From Clostridiales bacterium (lineage in GTDB: Bacteria; Bacillota; Clostridia; Lachnospirales; CAG-274), in NCBI GenBank assembly GCA_021203425.1, contig JAJQBF010000157.1, positions 1 through 8,330 on the forward strand: 8,330 bases of DNA, written 5' to 3'. Each line of letters begins with the position of its first letter. The first letter of the stretch is position 1. Below the pieces are notes generated by a model that did not search any database, had not been told where the DNA came from, and saw nothing but the letters and a program-made list of their open reading frames with translations. A program made the translations under genes and the position numbers. Shown piece by piece: positions 1 to 6,531 of this stretch.

Positions 1-98
1 ATATGGTATACAGACAGTAGCCTATAGGTAAAACTAATTTAGGTTATTGATGTTCATAGTTTTTTCTGCTTTGCAGTTGTCTGAAAAATTATTATAAT

Positions 99-144
99 AA
101 AAATTCAGAGGCTTGCATACTCGTAAGTATAAATGCCCCTGAAT
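99..144 (-). terminator. Two-tier intrinsic terminator after addB
   Basis: On the minus strand ATTCAGGGGC (144-135) pairs with GCCTCTGAAT (112-103) over ten pairs including one G-U. An upper stem ATACT (130-126) pairs with AGTAT (121-117) around the tetraloop TACG. Four-base strands on each side form an internal loop between the stems. A short T tract (103-99) and further A/T-rich bases follow. The outer stem starts 5 bases after the addB stop TAG (152-150). It should end the thiI-addB transcript and shows that addA is not the next gene of this operon. Confidence 0.8.
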
Positions 145-149
145 ATAAA

Positions 150-3100
150 CTATTCTTTTTCAATCTTTTTTATTACGTTTGCACGGCTTTCGTCTGTGTT
201 TATTTCGCAGATGCCGCTGTAGGGGCAGTAGTCACAGCCCTTACGTCCCGAATATATATAGGGCTTTACGGGGAAAACACCCTTTTTAATTTTCTCGCCT
301 GTTTCGGCGGAAATTTTTCTTGCCCTGTCCATAATTTCATTAAAATCGTCTTCTGTTATTATATCACTGTTTTTTTTCTTTCTTTTAGAGGTTTCAATTC
401 CCAAAGCCTCCCTGACTTCACCGGAAAAAATACCTACGGGTTTAAACTTGCTTATTTTTACATTTTCTACAGTTTTTCCGTTTTTGGAAATTTCACTTTC
501 ATCAAGTATGGGATCCGAAAATGAAAAATACATCAGTCCGGCGGGGTGATATGTTTTGCTTTCTCCGACAGCCTTTTGTTTTTCTTCGGTGTATGCCGAT
601 AAATACAGAAGGAGCTGGAGTTTTAAGCCGTTATATATTTCGGTCATATCCAGAGTTTGAGTTGAAGACTTATAATCGGTTATTTGAACATATACATTGT
701 CCCCTTCTTCATATATATCAACTCTGTCGATTTTTCCCGTAAGATTTATGTCTTCGGCTATTTTTACAGGGGGCAGACTGTCTTCACTTCTGCTGCCGAA
801 GGAAACTTCAAATTCGGCAGGAACAAACTTTCCCTCCTTAAGACAGCTCAAACCGACAAAAACAGAGGTGTCTGCAGTTTTTTCAATTCTTTTTACCGAA
901 TATTTAAGCAGCGGCAGCTCCTCCGGTATTTTCCCTTCTTCCGCAATATTAACTAAATTCTCGGCAAGAACTTCAGGCATAAGCTCATTTATGCGCCGGT
1001 TTATTTCGTCTGCTGTCATATCATAAATGTTTTCCGTTTCTTTGAAAAACTTTTCCATTATGCTGTGAAGTATGTTTCCTTTATCTACGACGTTTATTTC
1101 AAAGATTTTTTCCTCCTGCAAGCCTAAAATATATCTTAAATAATAGGAAAACGGACATTTAACATATTTATCCAGCTTGGAACTGCTTAAGGTAAGGGTT
1201 TCTCCGTTCAAAGCAGCTATAATTTCGGAAGAAATATTATCGGAAGGTGTAAATATTTCTTTGTTTTGAGGTGAAACAGCCTCTTCCGAATATATTTCGG
1301 GTTTGATTTTAAACATTTTTATAAGCTTATCAGCAATTTCCGATTTTTCAAGCTTATCTCCGGTGTTGGTTCCCACAGACCAGCTTATATAAAGCCGCTT
1401 TGAAGGCTTTGTTATAATCTGATATATTTTTAAATATTCAAGAGAAAGCTGTTCTTTTGTATCCGCCGCAATCTCCATACCGTTTGATTTCATTAAGGCT
1501 CTTTCTCTGTCGCTTATAAGTCCCGTATCTTCAAATTTTTTAGGCAGCTTTTCCTTGTTTGCGCCTATTATAAAAAGAATTTTAAGCTCCGGCAGACGGC
1601 TCCTTTCTACATCTCCTATCAAAATTATATCCTGATAAAGGGGAATTGTAGCGGCGGTTTTCTTTTCGAAACCGCTTGAAATTATATTTCCGTATTCCTC
1701 GAGGGTTACCTCGCTGTCTCCTAAAAATTCATCGGCTTTATTGAAGGTATCAACAGCCTGTTCCCAAAACTGTTTATACTTTGAAACAGTAACCTCATCG
1801 ACCGTTTTATTTATAATTCTGAGATAAATTTTTTCAAAGCTGCTGAGCCTGACAGCCTCAAAAAGCGCTTTGTTAAGCTCCGAAAGCGGATAAGCCTTTT
1901 TCGGCGAAAATTTTCTGAGAGGTGAAACCATATCAACAAAATTTTTTCTTATTGTCTCAAAATAAGGAATGTTTTTAATTTCCGTTTCCCACTTATAGTC
2001 TGTTATTCCGTATTCAAGTGCATATTTTTCAAGACTGTCAACCTTGTAAGGTTCTATTGAAGTAAAACCTGTTTTTAAAAAGGTAAAAACGTCTTGTGTT
2101 TTATAAGTATAGGCGGCAATATTTATAAGAGAAAGTATAAATCTTGACAAAGGGTGTGAAATAAGGGGCGCCCTGCTGTCGGAAAAATCGGGAATATCTC
2201 TGTTTTTAAGCTCCGCCTTTAAAATAGGTGCATATGAGGGGTCGCAGAGTATAATTCCTATATCCTTATAGCGGATACCCTCCTTTACAAGACGGCATAT
2301 TTCACGGCAGACAACAGACACCTCGGCTTTTTTATTTACAGCCGAAACAGCCATTACTTCCTCGGTTTCTCCGTAAATAGGCACATTAAATTCAAAAAAA
2401 TTCTTTTCGAGAAAGTCAAGGGCAGGAAGAAGTTTTTCTTTGCTTTCCGTTATTATATTTTTTATATTTCCTTCAACAGGATAAAGCTCCTTATAAATTC
2501 CGCAAAGCTTTACGTAAGCGTTTTTTGTTTCATAAAACGGGTCGCTTAAGGCATCACCGGAAAATTTGTCAACAGGCTTTTCCAAACAAAGAGTTATGGT
2601 CACATTATCCGCATAGGCAAAAATTTCTGAAATTACGGCATATTCCTGTGCGGTAAAGCTGTTAAAGCCGTCAATAAAAACAACACAGTTTTCAAAAAGG
2701 GTTGTTTCCTTTATTTTAGCCGCCGTAAAATCTAAAATTCCGTCTGAAGAAATATATTTTTCAGAGGTAAAGCTGTCATAAGCCGAGTATATTTCAGCAA
2801 TTTCACTTATTTTTTTTATGAAGTCGGCATTTTCGGGAGTTTCCTCTATTTTCTTAATATTTTCCCTTAACATATCGGGGGTAAGGCGAAAACGGTAAAA
2901 CTCTCCTATTATGCTCTCCAAACTGTCCAAAAAGCCGGGTTTACCCTGTGAGCGGCTGAAAAACCGGGGCTTAAGCTCTTCCAAAAGCCTGCGAAGAATC
3001 ATATTTTTGCCTTCGTCGTCTAAAAATTCTTTATTCGGCTTTCCCACTTGGGCAGTAATATGAAAATAAAGCCGCCTGAAACTTACAACGTCAATATTCA

Positions 3101-3263
3101 AAAGAGATTTCCTTCGTCTTGCAAGAATTCGCTCAGACTCCAGTGTAAACTGCTCCGGCACAATATAAACAGCCTTTTTCGTCTTGGGCAGCTTAAGCAT
3201 CTCATTTACACAATATTCTGTTTTTGATTTTCCGCTTTTTCCCAAAACAAATTTAAATTCCAT
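150..3263 (-). CDS. addB: AddB, subunit B of the AddAB helicase-nuclease
   Basis: AddB is the partner of AddA in the ATP-dependent helicase-nuclease that resects DNA double-strand ends for RecA loading in Gram-positive bacteria. The 1037-residue product shows the family architecture: an N-terminal P-loop region (residues 8-15, GKSGKSKT), a Walker B-like segment with FIDGFNSFTAQE near 196-207, and a C-terminal RecB-type nuclease domain with GKIDRVD (Asp846), DYK (Asp863, Lys865) and a GLKLQLLLY motif (Gln883). Four cysteines, Cys703 in KCPFSYYLRY and Cys1010, Cys1013, Cys1019 in CDYCPYSGIC, match the iron-sulfur staple of AddB nucleases. The P-loop is odd: the glycine normally before the lysine is serine. 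The protein is somewhat shorter than the Bacillus subtilis one (about 1166 residues). The ATG has AAGGAG 5 bases upstream, overlapping the thiI stop. addA does not follow; a terminator does. Identity is secure from nuclease and cysteine motifs; activity is inferred. Confidence 0.96.
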   Translation of the reverse strand: MEFKFVLGKSGKSKTEYCVNEMLKLPKTKKAVYIVPEQFTLESERILARRRKSLLNIDVVSFRRLYFHITAQVGKPNKEFLDDEGKNMILRRLLEELKPRFFSRSQGKPGFLDSLESIIGEFYRFRLTPDMLRENIKKIEETPENADFIKKISEIAEIYSAYDSFTSEKYISSDGILDFTAAKIKETTLFENCVVFIDGFNSFTAQEYAVISEIFAYADNVTITLCLEKPVDKFSGDALSDPFYETKNAYVKLCGIYKELYPVEGNIKNIITESKEKLLPALDFLEKNFFEFNVPIYGETEEVMAVSAVNKKAEVSVVCREICRLVKEGIRYKDIGIILCDPSYAPILKAELKNRDIPDFSDSRAPLISHPLSRFILSLINIAAYTYKTQDVFTFLKTGFTSIEPYKVDSLEKYALEYGITDYKWETEIKNIPYFETIRKNFVDMVSPLRKFSPKKAYPLSELNKALFEAVRLSSFEKIYLRIINKTVDEVTVSKYKQFWEQAVDTFNKADEFLGDSEVTLEEYGNIISSGFEKKTAATIPLYQDIILIGDVERSRLPELKILFIIGANKEKLPKKFEDTGLISDRERALMKSNGMEIAADTKEQLSLEYLKIYQIITKPSKRLYISWSVGTNTGDKLEKSEIADKLIKMFKIKPEIYSEEAVSPQNKEIFTPSDNISSEIIAALNGETLTLSSSKLDKYVKCPFSYYLRYILGLQEEKIFEINVVDKGNILHSIMEKFFKETENIYDMTADEINRRINELMPEVLAENLVNIAEEGKIPEELPLLKYSVKRIEKTADTSVFVGLSCLKEGKFVPAEFEVSFGSRSEDSLPPVKIAEDINLTGKIDRVDIYEEGDNVYVQITDYKSSTQTLDMTEIYNGLKLQLLLYLSAYTEEKQKAVGESKTYHPAGLMYFSFSDPILDESEISKNGKTVENVKISKFKPVGIFSGEVREALGIETSKRKKKNSDIITEDDFNEIMDRARKISAETGEKIKKGVFPVKPYIYSGRKGCDYCPYSGICEINTDESRANVIKKIEKE

Positions 3264-3268
3264 ATTTT

Positions 3269-3274
3269 CTCCTT
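3269..3274 (-). promoter_or_regulatory. addB ribosome binding site overlapping the thiI stop codon
   Basis: The minus strand reads TAAGGAGAAAATATG: the thiI stop codon TAA (3275-3273) shares two bases with AAGGAG (3274-3269), which sits 5 bases ahead of the addB ATG. A ribosome ending thiI would uncover or reuse this site, so the two genes are almost certainly co-transcribed and probably translationally coupled. Confidence 0.85.
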
Positions 3275-4451
3275 ATATTTCGATTACTTCGGCTTCGCTT
3301 ACAGCTTTTGCTATAGTTTCCTCTAAATTGGGGATAGTCTTTTCTTTTTTCTCTATTATGTGACGTTTGGGCCTTATTTCAGGGTGTTTTGCAACGAAAA
3401 TAGTACAGCAGTCTTCATAAGGGCGGATTGATATTTCAAATGTACCTATTTTTCTTGCAAGATCTATTATTTCCTGCTTATCATAGGTACATAAGGGGCG
3501 CAGAACGGGATAATCGGGGGCGGCTGTGTTTATGGCATTTATTGCCTGCATAGTCTGACTTGCCACCTGACCTATTGAATCGCCGCATACAAGGGCATCT
3601 GAGCCGTTTTTATCCGCTATAAGAGAGGCTGCTTTAAGCATAGCCCTCTTTAAAAATATTGTCATTCTTCCCTGTGGAACATTGTCATAAATTAAAAGCT
3701 GTGTTTCCGTAAAAGGAACAACATAAAGTTTCATTCTTCCGCAATACTTTGAAACACATTTACACAGGTCTACAACCTTTTCCTTTGCTCTTTCGGAAGT
3801 GTAAGGGGGTGAATGAAAGTAAACTGCCTCTATAGCCGCTCCTCTTTTTGCCGTAAGCCATGCGGCAACGGGGCTGTCTATACCGCCGGACATTAAGACA
3901 ATGGCTTTTCCGCTTTCTCCTACGGGAAGTCCGCCGTATCCGTTTATAACCTTTGAATATATATATGCTTTATTTCTGAGTTCAACCCTTAAAGAAACCT
4001 CGGGATTATGAACGTCTACGGTTACCGTACCCATAGATTCAAATATATAACCCCCGACCTCGGCGGATATTTCCTGCGAATTAAGGGGATATTCCTTATT
4101 TGAACGTCTTGCTGTAACCTTAAAGCTGTAGCCGCCTTCTTTAGGATAGTGTTCCAGCATATAAGCAAGGGCTGCCTTTTGAAGGCTTTCAAGAGACTGG
4201 TCTTCCACCATTATCCCGGGGCATACTCCCAAAACACCGAAAATATTTACCACAGCCGGTATAACCTTTTCATAATCCATTTCTTCGTCAAGAGAACGTA
4301 CAAGAAATCTGCCCTGTTCCTTTATAACACTGTATCTGCCCAATTTTGAAAGGTTTCTTTCTATTATGGCAATAAGCTTGTTTTCTATTATCCAGCGGTT
4401 TTTGCCCCTTATGGCAATTTCGCCGTATTTCACTAAAAGAATTTTTTCCAT
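3273..4451 (-). CDS. thiI: ThiI, tRNA 4-thiouridine synthase (short form, no rhodanese domain)
   Basis: ThiI adenylates uridine 8 of tRNA and inserts sulfur to make 4-thiouridine, a near-UV sensing base; in some bacteria it also supplies sulfur for the thiamine thiazole. The 392-residue product begins with the typical KYGEIAIRGKNR of the ferredoxin-like domain, continues into a THUMP tRNA-binding domain (about residues 60-165), and has the PP-loop ATP pyrophosphatase motif SGGIDS at 188-193. GDSIGQVASQT (290-300) and RPYEDCCTIFVAKHP (343-357) are further family signatures; the Cys348-Cys349 pair lies where the catalytic cysteine is expected. It ends soon after, so the C-terminal rhodanese domain of the Escherichia coli enzyme is missing, as is usual in Firmicutes, where a dedicated cysteine desulfurase delivers sulfur. 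No such desulfurase gene is next to it here. The ATG has AAGGAG 8 bases upstream. It lies 9 bases ahead of addB in one transcript. Confidence 0.96.
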   Translation of the reverse strand: MEKILLVKYGEIAIRGKNRWIIENKLIAIIERNLSKLGRYSVIKEQGRFLVRSLDEEMDYEKVIPAVVNIFGVLGVCPGIMVEDQSLESLQKAALAYMLEHYPKEGGYSFKVTARRSNKEYPLNSQEISAEVGGYIFESMGTVTVDVHNPEVSLRVELRNKAYIYSKVINGYGGLPVGESGKAIVLMSGGIDSPVAAWLTAKRGAAIEAVYFHSPPYTSERAKEKVVDLCKCVSKYCGRMKLYVVPFTETQLLIYDNVPQGRMTIFLKRAMLKAASLIADKNGSDALVCGDSIGQVASQTMQAINAINTAAPDYPVLRPLCTYDKQEIIDLARKIGTFEISIRPYEDCCTIFVAKHPEIRPKRHIIEKKEKTIPNLEETIAKAVSEAEVIEI

Positions 4452-4471
4452 AAATTATTCTCCTTAACCGT

Positions 4472-4485
4472 TAAGAAAGCGGTGA
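4472..4485 (+). repeat. 14-base inverted repeat, left copy
   Basis: TAAGAAAGCGGTGA, read on the plus strand. An exact reverse complement lies at 6474-6487, so the two copies bracket the SLH gene. This copy overlaps one arm of the hairpin between the SLH gene and thiI. Confidence 0.75.
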
Positions 4486-4506
4486 GCAGAGCGCCCGCCG
4501 CTTTCT
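4474..4506 (-). terminator. GC-rich hairpin between the SLH gene and thiI
   Basis: On the minus strand AGAAAGCGG (4506-4498) pairs perfectly with CCGCTTTCT (4482-4474) around a 15-base GC-rich loop. It begins 27 bases after the SLH stop. It should slow or stop polymerase or protect the SLH mRNA 3' end. The bases after the stem, TAACGGTTAAGG, are not a U tract, so as an intrinsic terminator it is poor. It could instead be a leader structure of the thiI mRNA. Confidence 0.5.
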
Positions 4507-4508
4507 CT

Positions 4509-4537
4509 ATTATATAGTTACATTATTTTTTTATCAG
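4509..4537 (-). promoter_or_regulatory. Possible promoter for thiI-addB
   Basis: Just after the SLH stop codon, the minus strand carries a perfect TATAAT (4514-4509) with CTGATA (4537-4532, four of six matches to TTGACA) 17 bases upstream. The start would fall near 4502, about 50 bases before the thiI ATG and inside the 5' arm of the hairpin at 4506-4474. The -10 match is good and the -35 poor, in A/T-rich DNA where TATAAT also occurs by chance. A separate promoter would make sense for a housekeeping pair behind a surface-protein gene. Confidence 0.45.
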
Positions 4538-6444
4538 AACGGTTCTATAAGACCTCCGTTGGGAAGAGAGTAGGAATCTCCGTTAAGCCAGTCATTTTCG
4601 TCAAGATTTGGATCATAGTAAATGCGGTGACCCTTATCAGCTATATTTGAGAAACCGTAGTCATCGTGATTATATATATAACCCACATAACAGTCTCCCG
4701 TAAGTTCGAGTTTATCGTCATCGGTTGAAAGTATTATATTTACCACACCTGAATTATTTGTGTTAAGAGCTGTTTTAAGAACAGAACCGTTTTTAAGAAC
4801 AATATTTACAGATGCATTTGAACCGGCTAAAATAGTGCCCTCTGCGTCCTGATTATCAAAGGTTACGTTTGTGACTCCGCCCTTTGCTCCGGCGTTTACG
4901 GTTTTGTCAAGTCTGCTTCTCAAAAGAGTGCCTGCGGATTCAAATGTACAACCGGTAATATAAATATCCGAGTTTACGTTTACAACATCGATTATGGGCT
5001 GATCTGTTGATGTGGAAACAAGCTCACAGTCTGTTATGTTTGTTGTGTTCTTTGTGCTGCTGTCTGATGCGTTCTTTGTCGTATCGGTTATTTCAATGAA
5101 TGCTCCGGCTGTTAAAAACTCTGTATCATCAATGGTAAGTGTTGTACTTCCTATACTCTGAAGACCTACGGAAGAAGATGAACTGAGTTTAGAACCGCTT
5201 ATTGTAAGATTTCCCGATGTTGTAAGAGCCTGAACATCTTCTCCTGTTGCGCTGATTTCAGTGTCTTTTATTGTATATGCTCCGTCTGCGCCGTTAAGGC
5301 TTACAGCCGGAACTCCCGTTCCGTTTACTCTTACGGCTGTGTTTATAACGCTTAAAACAGAATTGTCGACAGTGAGTATTCCCGCCGAGTTATCTCCTAT
5401 TGTAACGATATCGCAGCCGTCAAGTATAATTGTATTTCCTCCGCCGAAAATACTTACACCGTTTGAATACATGCCGTAGGTTTTGATTTCGGAGGAAGTT
5501 GCATAAAGGCTTGAATTGTTGCTTACCATTATAGCAGAGTTAACACCGGAAGTACCTGTATTAACCGAGCTTGCGGAATCACCGGATTTTGCTACGGAAA
5601 CATTCTCCATATTAAGACTTCCGCCGTTTGTAATTATTATTCCCGATTTTCCCTTATCGGTAACAGTAACATCTTCTTTTTTAAGAACAGCCTCTGTTCC
5701 GTCAACAAGATAGTTTGTGTCAACGGAAGTTATAATTGTATATTTTGAATCGGCCGAATCTACGTCTACATTGATATTTCCGTCGACCACAAGGCCGTTG
5801 TTTGTTATTTCCGCCTCTTCTTCAACATCTCCGGCTTTGTAAAAAATAATTGCCATTTCGGCTCTTGTCATTGTACTCTTGGGAAGAATAAGCCCATCAG
5901 AGCCGCTTACTATGCCGAGAGACACAAGTGTTCCCACGGCTTCTTTTTTATCACTGTCTACATCTCCTGCGTCGGAAAATTTCGAAAGATCGGAGGATTT
6001 GTTTGTGTCATTTACGGCTCCGTTTTCTTCAAGACATTTATACAAAAAATCAAAAGCATCTTGCCTTGTTATTGCGTCAGTGGGGTTAAAAAGCTCAGAA
6101 GGGTCAGCCATTCCGACGTTTGCAGCCCAAATATAGGCTTCGTCATAATAAATTCCTCTTTCAATGTCTTCCGCAAGCTTTACAATATAACTGCCTTCCT
6201 CGCCGAATTGCTTGTAAAGCATAACCAAAAAGTCACACCTTTTTATTGTGTCGGCAGGGCGGAAATATCCGTCGTCATATCCGCTTATAACTCCCTCTTC
6301 ATAAAGGGCGTCTATAGCTGCCTGTGCCCAGTCATATTTAGACGTTACATCTTTAAAATATTCTGAGGCACCGAAAGTACTTACCTGAGCTGCCATTACA
6401 GCAACCAGAGAAATTGAAAAAATTTTTGTTAAATTTTTCTTCAT
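4534..6444 (-). CDS. Secreted SLH-domain surface protein with beta-helix body
   Basis: This is a 636-residue exported cell-surface protein. A signal peptide is plain: MKKNLTK followed by a hydrophobic stretch to about residue 20, with cleavage probably near 20-27. Three S-layer homology modules follow: residues 28-82 (YFKDV, GVISGYDDGYFRP, then IKRCDF in place of the usual ITRAEF), a divergent one at about 88-140 (FNPTDAITRQDAF), and 156-203 (FSDAGD, LGIVSG, MTRAEMA). SLH modules bind secondary wall polysaccharide in Gram-positive cells. From about residue 215 the protein is rich in Ser, Thr, Asn, Gly and Asp, with short repeating strands such as LTISGSKL, NITDCEL and IYITGCTF. This suggests a right-handed parallel beta-helix of the pectate-lyase-like fold. 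I see no catalytic signature, so adhesin, polysaccharide binding or a structural role are all possible. The chosen ATG has AAGGAG 9 bases upstream; an upstream GTG at 6477 lies in a terminator-like hairpin and is unlikely. Confidence 0.88.
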   Translation of the reverse strand: MKKNLTKIFSISLVAVMAAQVSTFGASEYFKDVTSKYDWAQAAIDALYEEGVISGYDDGYFRPADTIKRCDFLVMLYKQFGEEGSYIVKLAEDIERGIYYDEAYIWAANVGMADPSELFNPTDAITRQDAFDFLYKCLEENGAVNDTNKSSDLSKFSDAGDVDSDKKEAVGTLVSLGIVSGSDGLILPKSTMTRAEMAIIFYKAGDVEEEAEITNNGLVVDGNINVDVDSADSKYTIITSVDTNYLVDGTEAVLKKEDVTVTDKGKSGIIITNGGSLNMENVSVAKSGDSASSVNTGTSGVNSAIMVSNNSSLYATSSEIKTYGMYSNGVSIFGGGNTIILDGCDIVTIGDNSAGILTVDNSVLSVINTAVRVNGTGVPAVSLNGADGAYTIKDTEISATGEDVQALTTSGNLTISGSKLSSSSSVGLQSIGSTTLTIDDTEFLTAGAFIEITDTTKNASDSSTKNTTNITDCELVSTSTDQPIIDVVNVNSDIYITGCTFESAGTLLRSRLDKTVNAGAKGGVTNVTFDNQDAEGTILAGSNASVNIVLKNGSVLKTALNTNNSGVVNIILSTDDDKLELTGDCYVGYIYNHDDYGFSNIADKGHRIYYDPNLDENDWLNGDSYSLPNGGLIEPF

Positions 6445-6453
6445 ACTGCGTCT

Positions 6454-6459
6454 CTCCTT
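6454..6459 (-). promoter_or_regulatory. Ribosome binding site that fixes the SLH gene start
   Basis: AAGGAG on the minus strand, 9 bases ahead of the ATG at 6444. This ATG begins a classic signal peptide (MKKNLTK and a hydrophobic core). A longer reading from GTG at 6477 would add eleven charged residues, lie in the hairpin 3' arm and T run, and lack a binding site, so it is set aside. Confidence 0.85.
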
Positions 6460-6468
6460 TTCCTTTCG

Positions 6469-6511
6469 AAAAATCACCGCTTTCTTATAAGCTCACCCGG
6501 CTTACAGCGGT
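6469..6511 (-). terminator. Intrinsic terminator or attenuator between the sensor and SLH genes
   Basis: On the minus strand ACCGCT (6511-6506) pairs with AGCGGT (6481-6476), and an inner stem TAAGC (6504-6500) pairs with GCTTA (6492-6488) around a seven-base loop. The sides are joined by an asymmetric internal loop. Two bases after the stem comes a run of five T (6473-6469). This is the form of a rho-independent terminator for the sensor gene. The T run ends only 24 bases before the SLH start codon and leaves no room for a promoter after it. The hairpin therefore either belongs to the SLH leader, as an attenuator, or allows partial read-through. T-rich DNA also flanks the other side, so the plus strand could terminate here too. 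Confidence 0.6.
6474..6487 (-). repeat. 14-base inverted repeat, right copy
   Basis: Read on the minus strand this is TAAGAAAGCGGTGA, identical over 14 bases to the plus strand at 4472-4485. It covers one arm of the terminator-like hairpin ahead of the SLH gene. The bases on either side of the match differ between the copies. Confidence 0.75.
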
Positions 6512-6531
6512 TATTTTTCTTTATTAATCTT

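Noticed and set aside
1..98. Short palindromes (CCTATAGG at 21-28, CTGC-TTT-GCAG at 66-76) after addB
   Set aside because: They are too short and isolated to support an RNA gene, attachment site or promoter; no coding frame with a start signal is visible here.
521..1026. Overlapping plus-strand open frames opposite addB
   Set aside because: They lie wholly inside the conserved AddB nuclease-domain coding region, overlap each other in different frames and show no family features.
3273..3400. Missing rhodanese domain of ThiI as a truncation
   Set aside because: Short ThiI proteins of about 400 residues without this domain are normal in Firmicutes; the reading frame ends cleanly.
4463..4475. 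CTTAAC-C-GTTAAG inverted repeat ahead of thiI, overlapping its ribosome binding site
   Set aside because: With a one-base centre it cannot form a full hairpin, and it is A/T-rich and short; a regulator site cannot be supported.
5261..5713. Open frames on the plus strand opposite the SLH gene
   Set aside because: They are antisense to a Ser/Thr/Gly-rich repetitive coding region, which tends to leave opposite frames open. They lack ribosome binding sites and any recognisable protein pattern.
6445..6477. Upstream GTG start for the SLH protein
   Set aside because: It has no ribosome binding site, lies in the hairpin arm and T run, and would put eleven charged residues before a clean signal peptide.
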